A DNA stretch of 64,000 nucleotides from Caryophanon latum (GTDB lineage: Bacteria > Bacillota > Bacilli > Bacillales_A > Planococcaceae). This document shows positions 1 through 10,070 of the stretch, piece after piece. Below the pieces are notes generated by a model, which was given only the letters and a program-made list of their open reading frames with translations, searched no databases and was not told where the DNA came from. The stretch covers positions 53,582 to 117,581 of the forward strand of contig NZ_MATO01000001.1 of assembly GCF_001700325.1 (NCBI RefSeq), given 5' to 3'. Position 1 is the first letter of the stretch. Every line of letters starts with the position of its first letter. Made by a program: the position numbers and the translations under genes.

Positions 1-2183
1 GCTGCTTCTGCTAACACCGCTTCTTCTTCCTTGATCGCCTCATACGCCGCTTTACCTGTTACCGCCTCGATACGTCGTGTACCTGCACCGATACCGCCTT
101 CAGAAACGATTTTGAACATGCCGATTTCAGATGAGCGTGATACGTGTAAACCACCGCAAAGCTCGATTGAATAATCAGATACAGCAACGACGCGTACAAC
201 ATCGCCGTATTTCTCGCCGAATAATGCCATTGCGCCCATCGCTTTTGCTGAATCGATATCCATTTCTTGAATGACCACTTCGATATCTGCCCAAATTTGC
301 TCGTTTACCGCACGCTCCACTTGTGCAAGCTCTTCTTTCGTTGCTGCGCCGAAGTGAGAGAAGTCAAAGCGTAAACGGTCTGGACCTACGTAAGAACCTG
401 CTTGTGCTACGTGGTCACCTAAAACATCTTTTAATGCGCGGTGCATTAAGTGTGTCGCTGTATGGTTCTTTAAAATGTATTTACGTTTCTCTTCGTCAAC
501 TTTTGCTACTGCTGCGTCGCCTACGTTCATTTCACCAGACTCGATCACAACTGTATGAAGTGGTTGACCGTTTGGCGCTTTTTGTACGTCTTTAACGATC
601 GCTTTAAACGTATCTGCTTCGATGACACCTGTATCGGCAATTTGTCCACCCATTTCTGCGTAGAACGGTGTTTCACTTAAAATAACTAACGCTTCTTCGC
701 CTTCAGAAGCTTTGTTTGTCTCTTGACCGTTGACAACGATTGCCGCAACTGTCGTTTTTTCTTCATATGCATCGTAAATGAACGTAGAGCTTTGCGTTAA
801 ATTTGATAACACTTCGCTTTGCACTTGCATTGAGTCAACGTCTGCACGAGCGTTACGAGCACGCTCACGTTGTTCGTTCATCGATACTTCAAAGCCTGCA
901 TGGTCAACTGTCATGCCCGCTTCTTCTGCGTATTCCTCTGTTAATTCAACAGGGAAGCCGTACGTATCGTATAGCTTGAATGCGATTTCGCCTGGAATAA
1001 CAAGCTCATTTTTCGCTTTTTGCGCTTCGATTACATCTGATAAAATCGATAAGCCGCCGTCAAGTGTTTCGTGGAAGCGATCCTCTTCGTTTTTAATAAC
1101 GCGCGCGATAAACTCTGCTTTTTCTGTTACTTCTGGGTAGAAGTCTTGCATAATTGCGCCGACTGTTGGCACAAGTTTGTACATAAACGGCTTGTCGATA
1201 CCGATTTGTTTTGCGTAACGTACAGCACGACGTAATAAACGACGTAATACGTAGCCACGACCTTCGTTTGATGGTAATGCGCCGTCACCGATTGCGAACG
1301 CCACGGTACGAATGTGGTCTGCGATTACTTTAAATGGTGTGTTAATGTCTTCAGCTGAGCCGAAAATTTCTTTTAAGTCTACTTCGTGTGGACGTTTGTA
1401 CGTACGGTTTGCGAACTGTTCTACGTTTTCAATAATTGGCATGAACAAGTCTGTATCGAAGTTCGTTGGCACGTTTTGGACAACCGATACGATACGCTCT
1501 AAGCCCATCCCTGTATCGATGTTCTGCTTCGGTAGTGGTGTGTACGTATGGTCTGGGTTATGGTTAAACTGAGAGAATACAAGGTTCCAAATTTCTAAGT
1601 AACGCTCATTCTCACCACCTGGGTACATTTCTTCCTCTGGTGCACCGAATCCGTACACTTCACCGCGGTCATAGAAAATTTCAGAGTTCGGACCAGATGG
1701 ACCTTCACCGATATCCCAGAAGTTCCCTTCGATACGAATTAAACGCTCTTCCGGAATGCCGATTTCGTTTGCCCATACGTTATACGCTTCTTCGTCTTCT
1801 GGGTGTAACGTAATTGATAATTTTTCTTTTTCAAAGCCCATCCATTTTGGGTCTGTTAAAAACTCCCATGCATAATGAATTGATTCTTTTTTGAAGTAAT
1901 CACCGATCGAGAAGTTCCCAAGCATTTCAAAGAACGTATGGTGACGCGCTGTTTTCCCTACGTTTTCAATATCGTTTGTACGAATTGATTTTTGTGCGTT
2001 CGTAATACGTGGGTTGTCTGGAATGATACGTCCGTCAAAGTATGGCTTTAACGTCGCAACGCCTGAGTTGATCCATAGTAATGATGGGTCGTTAATTGGC
2101 ACAAGTGGCGCTGATGGTTCAAGGTGATGCCCTTTTTCTTTAAAAAACTCTAAATAAAGGCGACGAATGTCTGTAGCTTTCAT
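1..2183 (-). CDS. alaS: Alanyl-tRNA synthetase, 3' end beyond window
   Basis: Charges tRNA-Ala with alanine in the cytoplasm. About 727 residues from the N-terminus are visible; the C-terminal end lies beyond position 1. The protein starts [19 protein letters not shown], the usual AlaRS opening, followed by the class II catalytic core, then the editing domain with HxxxH in HTATHLMH (about residue 570) and the CGGLH zinc motif (about residue 674). The ATG at 2181-2183 follows GGAGGAATTTCC. A T-box leader precedes it, so expression should respond to uncharged tRNA-Ala. No frameshift or stop was seen in the visible part. The family call is certain; only the truncation by the window edge limits it. 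Confidence 0.97.
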   Translation of the reverse strand, partial: MKATDIRRLYLEFFKEKGHHLEPSAPLVPINDPSLLWINSGVATLKPYFDGRIIPDNPRITNAQKSIRTNDIENVGKTARHHTFFEMLGNFSIGDYFKKESIHYAWEFLTDPKWMGFEKEKLSITLHPEDEEAYNVWANEIGIPEERLIRIEGNFWDIGEGPSGPNSEIFYDRGEVYGFGAPEEEMYPGGENERYLEIWNLVFSQFNHNPDHTYTPLPKQNIDTGMGLERIVSVVQNVPTNFDTDLFMPIIENVEQFANRTYKRPHEVDLKEIFGSAEDINTPFKVIADHIRTVAFAIGDGALPSNEGRGYVLRRLLRRAVRYAKQIGIDKPFMYKLVPTVGAIMQDFYPEVTEKAEFIARVIKNEEDRFHETLDGGLSILSDVIEAQKAKNELVIPGEIAFKLYDTYGFPVELTEEYAEEAGMTVDHAGFEVSMNEQRERARNARADVDSMQVQSEVLSNLTQSSTFIYDAYEEKTTVAAIVVNGQETNKASEGEEALVILSETPFYAEMGGQIADTGVIEADTFKAIVKDVQKAPNGQPLHTVVIESGEMNVGDAAVAKVDEEKRKYILKNHTATHLMHRALKDVLGDHVAQAGSYVGPDRLRFDFSHFGAATKEELAQVERAVNEQIWADIEVVIQEMDIDSAKAMGAMALFGEKYGDVVRVVAVSDYSIELCGGLHVSRSSEIGMFKIVSEGGIGAGTRRIEAVTGKAAYEAIKEEEAVLAEA

Positions 2184-2225
2184 AATGGAAATTCCTCCTA
2201 ATAATAATGTTTGAATACGTGCGCA

Positions 2226-2471
2226 TAAAAAAAGCCCCCATCCCCAAAAAAGGGACGAGGACTGTTCGCTCGTGGTACCACCCTAGTTCACATAAATACA
2301 TTGATTTATGCATCTCTAGCACTTTAACGCAGTGAACGGCAGGAATTAGCTGCACTCAGGAGTAGCGGTTCGGTTTACTTGTGTGGAAGCTCTTACAGCC
2401 AAAGGAACTTCTTTCTAGTCATCACGTATGTAAACGTACTGTCTCCGTCAACGTATTCATTATTCAGTATA
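2226..2471 (-). promoter_or_regulatory. T-box riboswitch of alaS (Ala specifier)
   Basis: The minus strand carries the T-box sequence AGGGTGGTACCACG (about 2271-2284), followed by a GC-rich terminator hairpin and a T-run at 2226-2262. By alignment with the hisS leader in this window, the specifier position reads GCT (2364-2366), an alanine codon, in the context AACCGCTACTC. This fits control of alaS by uncharged tRNA-Ala through antitermination. Confidence 0.92.
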
Positions 2472-2477
2472 AAGTAA

Positions 2478-2506
2478 ATTATATGAATGAAATGCGCTTC
2501 TGTCAA
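2478..2506 (-). promoter_or_regulatory. Sigma-A-type promoter of alaS leader
   Basis: TTGACA (2501-2506) and TATAAT (2478-2483) on the minus strand are separated by exactly 17 bases. Both hexamers match consensus perfectly and lie just upstream of the T-box leader. Confidence 0.9.
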
Positions 2507-2601
2507 TGTGGAAGCGGGCGTTTTATAGCGTAAATTTGCGCGTACGTACAAATTTACGCGTCCATTTCGTCAATTGACTTACGATCACGACTGTTGCATA
2601 C

Positions 2602-2635
2602 AAAAAAGCTGTCCAAGCAAACGCTTGAACAGCTC
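2602..2635 (-). terminator. Terminator after nupC
   Basis: On the minus strand AGCTGTTCAAGCG pairs with CGCTTGGACAGCT (reading the second arm with minor mismatch) and is followed by TTTTTTG. It sits directly after the nupC stop. Confidence 0.85.
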
Positions 2636-2641
2636 CTTCTA

Positions 2642-3853
2642 TTACATAAACATACCAGCAATTGCCGCACTCAACAGTGAAGCGAGCGTACCTGCTATAA
2701 CTGCTTTCACAGCTAAGCTTGCAATGACGGATCGACGCTCTGGTGCCATCGAGCCTAAACCACCGATTAAAATCGCCATCGAGCTTAAGTTCGCAAAGCC
2801 ACATAGCGCAAACGAAATAATCATCGCTGTTTTATCCGATAAGCTCGGAATTTCTGGACCGAAGTTTGAGTACGCTACAAATTCATTTAACACTAATTTT
2901 TGACCGATAAATGAGCCTGCACGAACTGCTTCTTCCCACGGTACACCGATGATAAATGCAATCGGCGCAAATACGTAACCTAAAATACCTTCTATTGTAA
3001 CGCCTTCTACACCGAACAAGCCGAACGCACCGCCAAGCAAGCCGTTTAGTAGCGCGATGAGGGCAATGAACGCAAGCAGCATCCCACCGACGTTTAACGC
3101 AAGCTGTAGGCCGTCTCCAGCACCTCGAGCTGCCGCGTCAATAACGTTCGTTGACGACGTGTCTTTTTCCATTTTGAAGTTTGATGAATCCACTTGCTCT
3201 GTTTCTGGCAATAATAATTTTGCCATTACTAACCCAGCTGGTGCAGCCATAAAGCTTGCTGCAATTAAATATTCAAGCGGCACACCCATTAATGAGTAGC
3301 CGACAAGCACTGAACCGGATACAGATGCTAAGCCACCTGTCATAACGGCAAACAATTCCGAGCGCGTCATTTTCCCTAAAAACGGACGAATAACTAACGG
3401 CGCTTCGGTTTGCCCGACGAAAATGTTTGCCGCCGCATTCACTGATTCCGCCTGGCTCGTACCTAATAGCTTCGATAAAATGCCGCCGATGAATTTAATA
3501 ATGATTTGCATAATGCCTAAATAATACAGCACAGAAATAAGTGACGAGAAGAAAATGATAATCGTCAACACATTAATCGCAAACACGAAACCGACTGACT
3601 CGCTGCTCGCTAAGCCACCGAATACGAAAGCGATCCCTTCATTTGCATAGCTAATTAAATTTTGTACTGCATCTGATACAGCCATTAACGCTTTACGTCC
3701 TTGCTCCCACTCTAATACGATAAATGCAAACGTTAGCTGCACGGCTAAGCCTGCTAAAATTGTGCGCCATTTAATACTTGAACGTGCGCTTGATAATAAG
3801 TAACCGATTACAGTAATCGCTAAAATGCCGGCGATCCCCCATAAAATATTCAT
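2642..3853 (-). CDS. nupC: Concentrative nucleoside transporter, NupC/CNT family
   Basis: Membrane protein of about 403 residues that should import nucleosides with a proton or sodium ion. Ten or so hydrophobic segments run through the whole length. CNT signatures are visible: GQTEAPLVIRPF near residue 150, a second conserved stretch NFGPEIPSLSDKTAM, and FANLSSMAI near residue 360. I chose the ATG at 3851-3853 because GGAGAAGGTG precedes it at good spacing; a longer reading frame to 3898 has no such site. It is a single-gene unit between recD2 and alaS, where B. subtilis has no nucleoside transporter. A palindrome lies over its probable promoter. The exact nucleoside preference cannot be read from sequence. 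Confidence 0.92.
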   Translation of the reverse strand: MNILWGIAGILAITVIGYLLSSARSSIKWRTILAGLAVQLTFAFIVLEWEQGRKALMAVSDAVQNLISYANEGIAFVFGGLASSESVGFVFAINVLTIIIFFSSLISVLYYLGIMQIIIKFIGGILSKLLGTSQAESVNAAANIFVGQTEAPLVIRPFLGKMTRSELFAVMTGGLASVSGSVLVGYSLMGVPLEYLIAASFMAAPAGLVMAKLLLPETEQVDSSNFKMEKDTSSTNVIDAAARGAGDGLQLALNVGGMLLAFIALIALLNGLLGGAFGLFGVEGVTIEGILGYVFAPIAFIIGVPWEEAVRAGSFIGQKLVLNEFVAYSNFGPEIPSLSDKTAMIISFALCGFANLSSMAILIGGLGSMAPERRSVIASLAVKAVIAGTLASLLSAAIAGMFM

Positions 3854-3905
3854 ACTACACCTTCTCCGTTTAATTTTAAAATTGCATACGTATAACATTT
3901 CGTTG

Positions 3906-3931
3906 TTTGATGTAAGAAGTCATACATCAAA
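3906..3931. promoter_or_regulatory. Perfect inverted repeat upstream of nupC, possible operator
   Basis: TTTGATGTA, 8 bases, TACATCAAA: a perfect 9-bp inverted repeat. On the minus strand it overlaps a candidate -35 (CTTACA) for a TATACG -10 about 16 bases downstream, upstream of nupC. A repressor site is a reasonable inference; the regulator is unknown. The rest of the 3854-4179 gap shows no gene. Confidence 0.5.
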
Positions 3932-4179
3932 ACGCTAAAAAAATAGTAGCATTGAAAAATGAAAAGGTTAAATTAATAATATATTCCGATTTTTCAACAT
4001 GTTTCTTCACAAATGCATCAAAAAATTAACAAGTGTATTCCACCTTACATTTTCGCTATAAATGATTAAAATACGAATGTTAAGACGTTATTTACGAACA
4101 TTTTATTCGTTCATTTACGCATCATTCGGGTACGTCTGTCGTCAAACAATTTTCACATTTGAGCAATTCATCCGACAAC

Positions 4180-4209
4180 AAAAAAGCAGGCTGCCTAAAA
4201 ATCAGCCCA
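4180..4209 (-). terminator. Terminator after recD2
   Basis: On the minus strand GGCTG and CAGCC arms enclose a short loop and are followed by TGCTTTTTT, just beyond the recD2 stop. Confidence 0.8.
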
Positions 4210-4216
4210 CTTATCG

Positions 4217-6649
4217 TTAAATCGTTTCATCCTTCTTTAAAAAATCATAAGGTGACATATTATTCATGCCAATCATCGGATCAATTCCCGCCACCGTTTC
4301 AGTCGTTAATGCAAACTGCAATGCATCCGTTTGCTCTGTCGGTAGCATGTCATCTACACTCGCTGTTGCCGTCTCGAATATTTCCGGGTTAATGCGCATC
4401 TTTAGCGTCGTTAAGCGTTGTAAATCATCAGTGCGCTGCAAGCCTTGTACGAGGACGTCTGGCTCACCGCATAAAATTAAAAAGTTTTTCGCGCGCGTAA
4501 TGCCGGTATACAGTAAATTGCGACGTAGCATTTTCGTATAGCTGCGCACGACTGGCATAATGACCATCGCAAACTCTGAGCCTTGTGATTTATGAATTGA
4601 GCAGCAATATGCGAGCGTAATTTGCTTTAAATCGCCGCGCTGATATGTCACTTCCACGCCGTCATAGCTCACAATTAACGTATCTTGCTTTTCGACCGTT
4701 TCAGACGCTTTAATAATGGAAATAATTTCACCCATATCGCCGTTAAAGACGTTATTTTCCGGCTGATTAACGAGCTGCAGCACTTTGTCGCCGACGCGGA
4801 AAATCGTCTCGCCAAACAATAGCTCACGGCGTCGTCCGTCCTCATTCGGATTGACGACAGCTTGAATTTCTTTGTTTAATGCATCGATGCCAGCTGGTCC
4901 GCGGTACATCGGCGCAAGCACTTGCACATCGCGTATTGAGAAGCCTTTTTTTAACGCACTTTGCACAACTTGTGTGACGACGTTTGCAACTTGATGTGCG
5001 TTTGCCTGAATAAAGCTTCTGTCGGACGTCTTTGCTGTAATGTTTTGTGGCACCTCATTTTTTTTAATTTGGTGTGCCATTTCGATAATCGTTGAGCCCT
5101 CTGCTTGGCGGTATACGTCCTTTAGCTCGACGGTTGGAATTTTTTTCGAGGCGAGTAAATCTTTTAGCACTTGCCCTGGTCCAACTGGTGGTAGCTGGTC
5201 TTGGTCGCCAACGAATACAACTTGCACATCTTTGTTTAATGCTTTTAGTAACTGATGCGCAAGCCACGTATCGACCATCGACATTTCATCAATAATGAGC
5301 AATCTCCCACCAATTTCACGCTCCGTTTCCTCGTCCTTTTCAAGCCCTGTGAAACCAAGCAAACGGTGAATCGTCATCGCTGGTAGTTCCGTTGATTCAG
5401 CTAATCGTTTCGCTGCACGGCCTGTTGGAGCAACGAGCGTAATCGGAAACGGCTCATTTTTTTGGGCGTAGTCGCTCGGATTAAGCGATAAACCGTGCAG
5501 CTCCGCATAAACGTGCACGAGCCCTTTAATAACGGTCGTCTTCCCAGTTCCGGGACCACCTGTTAAAATCATGACCGCTTCGTTTAATGCTGTTTCAATT
5601 GCCTCGATTTGCGTCGGTGCGTATGTCACGCCGGCACTTTCCTCAATATCCCCAATAGCGCGGCGAATTTCATCGAGCGGGAATGTCGAGTGCTGCGTAT
5701 TGCGCTCAATTAAGTTGAGCACCTTAGAAGCGATGCCGACTTCTGAGTAGTAAAGCGACGGTAAGTACACACGTGTTTCCTCACCACAAATTTTACTTTC
5801 CTCGCGCATTTCGACTAGCAGCTGTGAAATGAGCTCAAATGGAATATTAACTGGCTGACTTTGCTCAAGCATTTGTTTTACGCTCGTTAATATGCTCTCC
5901 GCTTCTAAATACACATGTCCTTCCGATAATGCACCTTGTGTTAGCACATGTAAAATTGCCGCGGCGACACGGTCTTTATGCGTGCCGGTAATGCCGAGTT
6001 TTGCGCCGAGCTCATCTGCCTTTTGGAAGCCGACACCGTCCACATCTTCAATGAGCATGTACGGATTATCTTGCAGCAGCTCCACCGTTTGCTCACGATA
6101 CGTTTGATAAATCTTCATGCCAAGCTGCGGACCGAATCCCCATTCGTTTAGCTGAATCATAATGCGCTCTAGCCCTAAGTTTTGCTCTAGCGTTTCGCGC
6201 AACTTTTCCTTTTTATCCTTTGAAAGGCGCGGTACGTCATCGAGTGCGTGCGGGTCCTCTAAAATTTTTTTAATGGCGTTCGTGCCGAGCTTTTGAACAA
6301 TTAACTCCGCCGTTTTTCGCCCGATCCCAGTAAATAAATCGCTCGACAAATAATGAATGACCCCATGTTCCGTTGCCGGTACTTCCTTTGCAAACGTCTC
6401 AACAGCGAATTGCTGTCCATATTTCGGGTGCTGGCGCAGCTGTCCGGTAAAGCGATATACATCCTCCTCGTTTAGCTTTGGGAAATAGCCAACGACGATA
6501 ATATCTTTTTCTTCATATTGTAAATTCGTCTCTTGAATACGTACGCGAACGATCGAGTACATATTGTCACTGTTGTGGAAAATCGACACAATTGGGCGAC
6601 AGACGAGGAATAATTTATTTTGTTCAAATAAATCGTGAATTTGCGTCAT
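4217..6649 (-). CDS. recD2: ATP-dependent DNA helicase RecD2 (RecD-like, stand-alone)
   Basis: 5'-3' DNA helicase of superfamily 1, about 810 residues, acting in DNA repair without RecBC partners. The N-terminal part includes helix-hairpin-helix-like segments (VLDLF-type region near 100-230, with LFTGIGRKTAELI). Walker A GGPGTGKTT is near residue 360, Walker B LLIIDEMSMVD near 450, and the C-terminal UvrD-like segment CCSIHKSQGSEF and LLYTGITRAK near 700-750. The long N-terminal extension is what separates RecD2 from RecBCD RecD. Start ATG 6647-6649 follows GGGAGGGGATTTT. Gene order recD2 between alaS and the TPR gene matches Bacillus yrrC, although hisA and a small gene have been placed in between here. 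Confidence 0.96.
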   Translation of the reverse strand: MTQIHDLFEQNKLFLVCRPIVSIFHNSDNMYSIVRVRIQETNLQYEEKDIIVVGYFPKLNEEDVYRFTGQLRQHPKYGQQFAVETFAKEVPATEHGVIHYLSSDLFTGIGRKTAELIVQKLGTNAIKKILEDPHALDDVPRLSKDKKEKLRETLEQNLGLERIMIQLNEWGFGPQLGMKIYQTYREQTVELLQDNPYMLIEDVDGVGFQKADELGAKLGITGTHKDRVAAAILHVLTQGALSEGHVYLEAESILTSVKQMLEQSQPVNIPFELISQLLVEMREESKICGEETRVYLPSLYYSEVGIASKVLNLIERNTQHSTFPLDEIRRAIGDIEESAGVTYAPTQIEAIETALNEAVMILTGGPGTGKTTVIKGLVHVYAELHGLSLNPSDYAQKNEPFPITLVAPTGRAAKRLAESTELPAMTIHRLLGFTGLEKDEETEREIGGRLLIIDEMSMVDTWLAHQLLKALNKDVQVVFVGDQDQLPPVGPGQVLKDLLASKKIPTVELKDVYRQAEGSTIIEMAHQIKKNEVPQNITAKTSDRSFIQANAHQVANVVTQVVQSALKKGFSIRDVQVLAPMYRGPAGIDALNKEIQAVVNPNEDGRRRELLFGETIFRVGDKVLQLVNQPENNVFNGDMGEIISIIKASETVEKQDTLIVSYDGVEVTYQRGDLKQITLAYCCSIHKSQGSEFAMVIMPVVRSYTKMLRRNLLYTGITRAKNFLILCGEPDVLVQGLQRTDDLQRLTTLKMRINPEIFETATASVDDMLPTEQTDALQFALTTETVAGIDPMIGMNNMSPYDFLKKDETI

Positions 6650-6729
6650 AAAATCCCCTCCCTCGTTCGTTTTTTTGTCCATTTTATCATATATATTTGG
6701 CAATCGTTCGTTTGTTTATGTTTTTGAAC

Positions 6730-6758
6730 TTGAATAAATATTCAAAAATTAAGATAAT
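6730..6758 (+). promoter_or_regulatory. Promoter of hisA-like gene
   Basis: TTGAAT (6730-6735), 17 bases, GATAAT (6753-6758), followed about 25 bases later by the hisA start. It is divergent from recD2. Confidence 0.6.
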
Positions 6759-6782
6759 GTAAACATAGAGAGGGTGGAAAGT

Positions 6783-7538
6783 ATGGAATTTAGACCTTGT
6801 ATTGACTTACACGGCGGTAAAGTAAAGCAAATTGTAGGTAGCACGCTCGGTTATGAAAACAAAGAGGTTGTCGAAAACTTCGTGTCACAGCACGATTCAA
6901 GCTATTATGCAAAGCTATTTCAAAAAGATCACTTAACAGGTGGCCATGTCATTATGCTTGGTGGAGGCAATGAAGAAGCCGCAATGTCGGCGCTCGCTGC
7001 ATATCCCGGTGGACTACAAATTGGCGGTGGTATTACAGCAGACAATGCGAAGCAATACATCGATGCTGGTGCTTCACACGTCATTGTGACATCTTACATT
7101 TTCCACGACGGCTTGCTTGATTTAGAACGACTTAACAAGCTAGTCGCAGCAGTTGGCAAGGAGCGCATCGTGTTAGATTTAAGCTGCCGCAAAAAGGACG
7201 GGCAATGGTATGTCGTGACGAATAAATGGACGACGTTTAGCGATTTCATCGTCAACGAGCAATCAATGAAGGAGCTTGCGAATTATTGCGATGAGTTTTT
7301 AATTCATGCAGTAGACGTAGAAGGCAAAAAGAGCGGCATGCAGCATGAACTTGTGCGCGACTTAGCACAGTGGGTAACGATTCCGACGACGTATGCAGGG
7401 GGCGTGCGTTCATTAGAGGACTTGCGCGAATTTAACGAGCTCGCAAATGGCAAGCTGCACGTCACAATTGGCAGCGCATTATCGATTTTTGGAGGCGACC
7501 TCGCATACGATGACGTTGTCGCTTATTGTGCACAATAA
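6783..7538 (+). CDS. hisA: Eukaryote-type HisA isomerase (ProFAR isomerase, yeast HIS6-like)
   Basis: Predicted 1-(5-phosphoribosyl)-5-[(5-phosphoribosylamino)methylideneamino]imidazole-4-carboxamide isomerase, the fourth step of histidine synthesis. About 251 residues. Resemblance is to fungal/plant HIS6 rather than ordinary bacterial HisA: CIDLHGGKVKQIVG at the start with the catalytic Asp, NFVSQHDSSYYAKLF, HVIMLGGGNEEAA, LQIGGGI, IVLDLSCRKKDGQW, NKWTTF, EFLIHAVDVEGKKSG, YAGGVRSLEDL. The ATG at 6783 follows AGAGAGGGTGG; a GTG nine bases upstream is inside the ribosome site and was rejected. No other his genes are nearby, and the usual neighbours recD2 and the TPR gene flank the insertion. 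It may be a transferred gene or an isomerase with another substrate. Confidence 0.85.
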   Translation: MEFRPCIDLHGGKVKQIVGSTLGYENKEVVENFVSQHDSSYYAKLFQKDHLTGGHVIMLGGGNEEAAMSALAAYPGGLQIGGGITADNAKQYIDAGASHVIVTSYIFHDGLLDLERLNKLVAAVGKERIVLDLSCRKKDGQWYVVTNKWTTFSDFIVNEQSMKELANYCDEFLIHAVDVEGKKSGMQHELVRDLAQWVTIPTTYAGGVRSLEDLREFNELANGKLHVTIGSALSIFGGDLAYDDVVAYCAQ

Positions 7539-7559
7539 TTTTTTCTGGAGGAACGAGCA

Positions 7560-7916
7560 ATGAATTTAATTTATGGACATTTTAAATTTCCATTTGAAGA
7601 AACAAATTTAGAACGTATTATTGACGGCAAATATTTCAAAATCGACCGCGAACAAGTAGAAGATGAAGAAGCAATCATTGTGCATTTAGACAATGAGCGC
7701 ATGCTGCTTGAGTTTTCGAAGTCATTAAAAGCAACGTGTGGGCTTATTCAAGATTGCGAAACGGCACCATACATCGAGGCAAACTTAAAGCTTGAGGAAT
7801 TTGTACGCGAGTTTAATAAGCTATATAAGCTAAATGTAGAAATTCAAACGGTGTTAAAGGAAGAAGTAGCAACACCCGAAACGAAAGCACCACGCCCAGA
7901 CGAAGTGGCGAAATAA
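7560..7916 (+). CDS. Small protein of unknown function, co-transcribed with hisA
   Basis: 118 residues; starts at 7560 after CTGGAGGAACGAGC, only 21 bases after the hisA stop, so the two genes should be one transcript. The protein is acidic and soluble, with no signal peptide or membrane segment. It opens MNLIYGHFKFPFEETNLERI and contains TCGLIQDCETAPYIEANL; the C-terminal tail (about 102-118) is polar and proline-containing, probably flexible. I do not recognise the family. A strong hairpin with a T-rich tail ends the unit. Confidence 0.75.
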   Translation: MNLIYGHFKFPFEETNLERIIDGKYFKIDREQVEDEEAIIVHLDNERMLLEFSKSLKATCGLIQDCETAPYIEANLKLEEFVREFNKLYKLNVEIQTVLKEEVATPETKAPRPDEVAK

Positions 7917-7970
7917 CGACAAAACGCTGTCCGAGTGAACCCGGGCAGCGTTTTGTCGTTTAATTTTTCT
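7917..7970 (+). terminator. Terminator after the hisA unit
   Basis: A long stem GACAAAACGCTG / CAGCGTTTTGTC with CCGAG and CCCGGG inner bases, followed on the plus strand by TTTAATTTTTC. It also lies between convergent genes and overlaps the end of the TPR gene. Confidence 0.85.
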
Positions 7971-8619
7971 TTTGTAATAACATGTTGTAAATTTCTTGCG
8001 CCTGTAAAAATTCTGGCTGTAGCGTGAACGCTTGCTTTAAATGATATAACGCATCATCTAGCTGATCTGTTGATACCGCATATAAGATGCCTAAGTTGTA
8101 GTGCGCATCTGCGTTGTTCCAATCTTCTTCAATAACGAAATCTAGCTCTGCCTTCGCTTCTGTAAATAGCTCCATCGTACATAATAAAATGCCGTATGAT
8201 AAACGAATTTGCACGTCCTCTGGTGAAATTTCAGCTGCGCGTTGCATAAACGGTAACGCTAGCTTGTAATTTTCCTCACGCTCGAAGCATTTTGCAAGCA
8301 TGAAGTATGCGTCTGCCCCTTCAATGCCAGCGTCGATTGCTTTTTGGTAAAGCTTTGCCGCTTCGACAAAACGCTCACTGTTGAAGTAAAGGTTCGCTAA
8401 GCCGTAAAATGCTGTTGCCGCTTGCTCATCTAGCGTAATCGCTTTTTGGAAGAAGCGCTCTGCACGTTCTACCTCGTTCATCGTCGCAAGCAAGTTGCCG
8501 AAATTGACGTAGCCGACTGCGTTTTCTGGCTCCGCTTCAATTGCTTGTGTGAAATATTTTGCCGCATCTTCATAGCGACGTTCTTGAATTGCTTGAATAC
8601 CTTGTTCGTTAAAATCCAT
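7960..8619 (-). CDS. Tetratricopeptide-repeat protein (YrrB-like)
   Basis: About 219 residues built almost wholly of TPR helices; repeated pieces such as YEDAAKYFTQAIEAEPENAVGYVNFGNLL, ERAERFFQKAITLDEQAATAFYGLANLY (each split here by position) and DALYHLKQAFTLQPEFLQAQ give five to six repeats. Such proteins act as protein-binding scaffolds; the partner is unknown. The gene follows mnmA as in B. subtilis yrrB. I start at ATG 8617-8619, seven bases after GGAGG; the adjacent ATG at 8620-8622 is closer to the ribosome site. The longer open frame to 8775 runs through a repeat element and is not coding. Confidence 0.9.
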   Translation of the reverse strand: MDFNEQGIQAIQERRYEDAAKYFTQAIEAEPENAVGYVNFGNLLATMNEVERAERFFQKAITLDEQAATAFYGLANLYFNSERFVEAAKLYQKAIDAGIEGADAYFMLAKCFEREENYKLALPFMQRAAEISPEDVQIRLSYGILLCTMELFTEAKAELDFVIEEDWNNADAHYNLGILYAVSTDQLDDALYHLKQAFTLQPEFLQAQEIYNMLLQKKN

Positions 8620-8651
8620 CATTATTCCTCCATTTGAATCGGTTGAGTATT

Positions 8652-8772
8652 CGCCGCGTGTTGCAGCTCGCGTTCCTGGGGCTCGGCTCAAGCCTCCTCG
8701 ACGCTCTCCGCGTCTGCGGGGTCTTGAGGCACGAGCTATTCCCCTAGGAGTCTCGCTGCATACGCCAAGCAA
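8652..8772. repeat. REP-like hairpin element (core type), copy A
   Basis: GC-rich intergenic block with TGGGGCTCGGCTCAAGCC, GCGGGGTCTTGAGGCACGAG and CCCCTAGGAGTCTCGC. The two ends are imperfectly complementary, so it folds into a long hairpin. The same words recur inside the MITE-like elements at 15462, 36571 and 62389 and in the element at 40660. Confidence 0.85.
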
Positions 8773-8840
8773 CAACCATACTGCCGACTTTTAAAAACGA
8801 TGTCAGCACTATATGAATACACAACCTTTTGTCCATTTGA

Positions 8841-8869
8841 AAAATCGGCAGAGAGTGTCCCCTCTACCG
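8841..8869 (-). terminator. Terminator after mnmA
   Basis: Minus strand CGGTAGAG, short loop, CTCTCTGCCG followed by ATTTTTC, just past the mnmA stop. Confidence 0.8.
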
Positions 8870-8874
8870 AATGT

Positions 8875-10002
<1,128 letters not shown>

Positions 10003-10070
10003 TCACCTTTTCGTTTAGACAAAATCGCGTAAAAGGCGCGAAGTCTTTATTTACCCGAGGGCAATCCTTA

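Noticed and set aside
8620..8775. N-terminal extension of the TPR protein (extra 52 residues)
   Set aside because: The extension is the translation of a REP-like element, is rich in Arg/Gly/Pro, and a good ribosome site with ATG lies at 8619.
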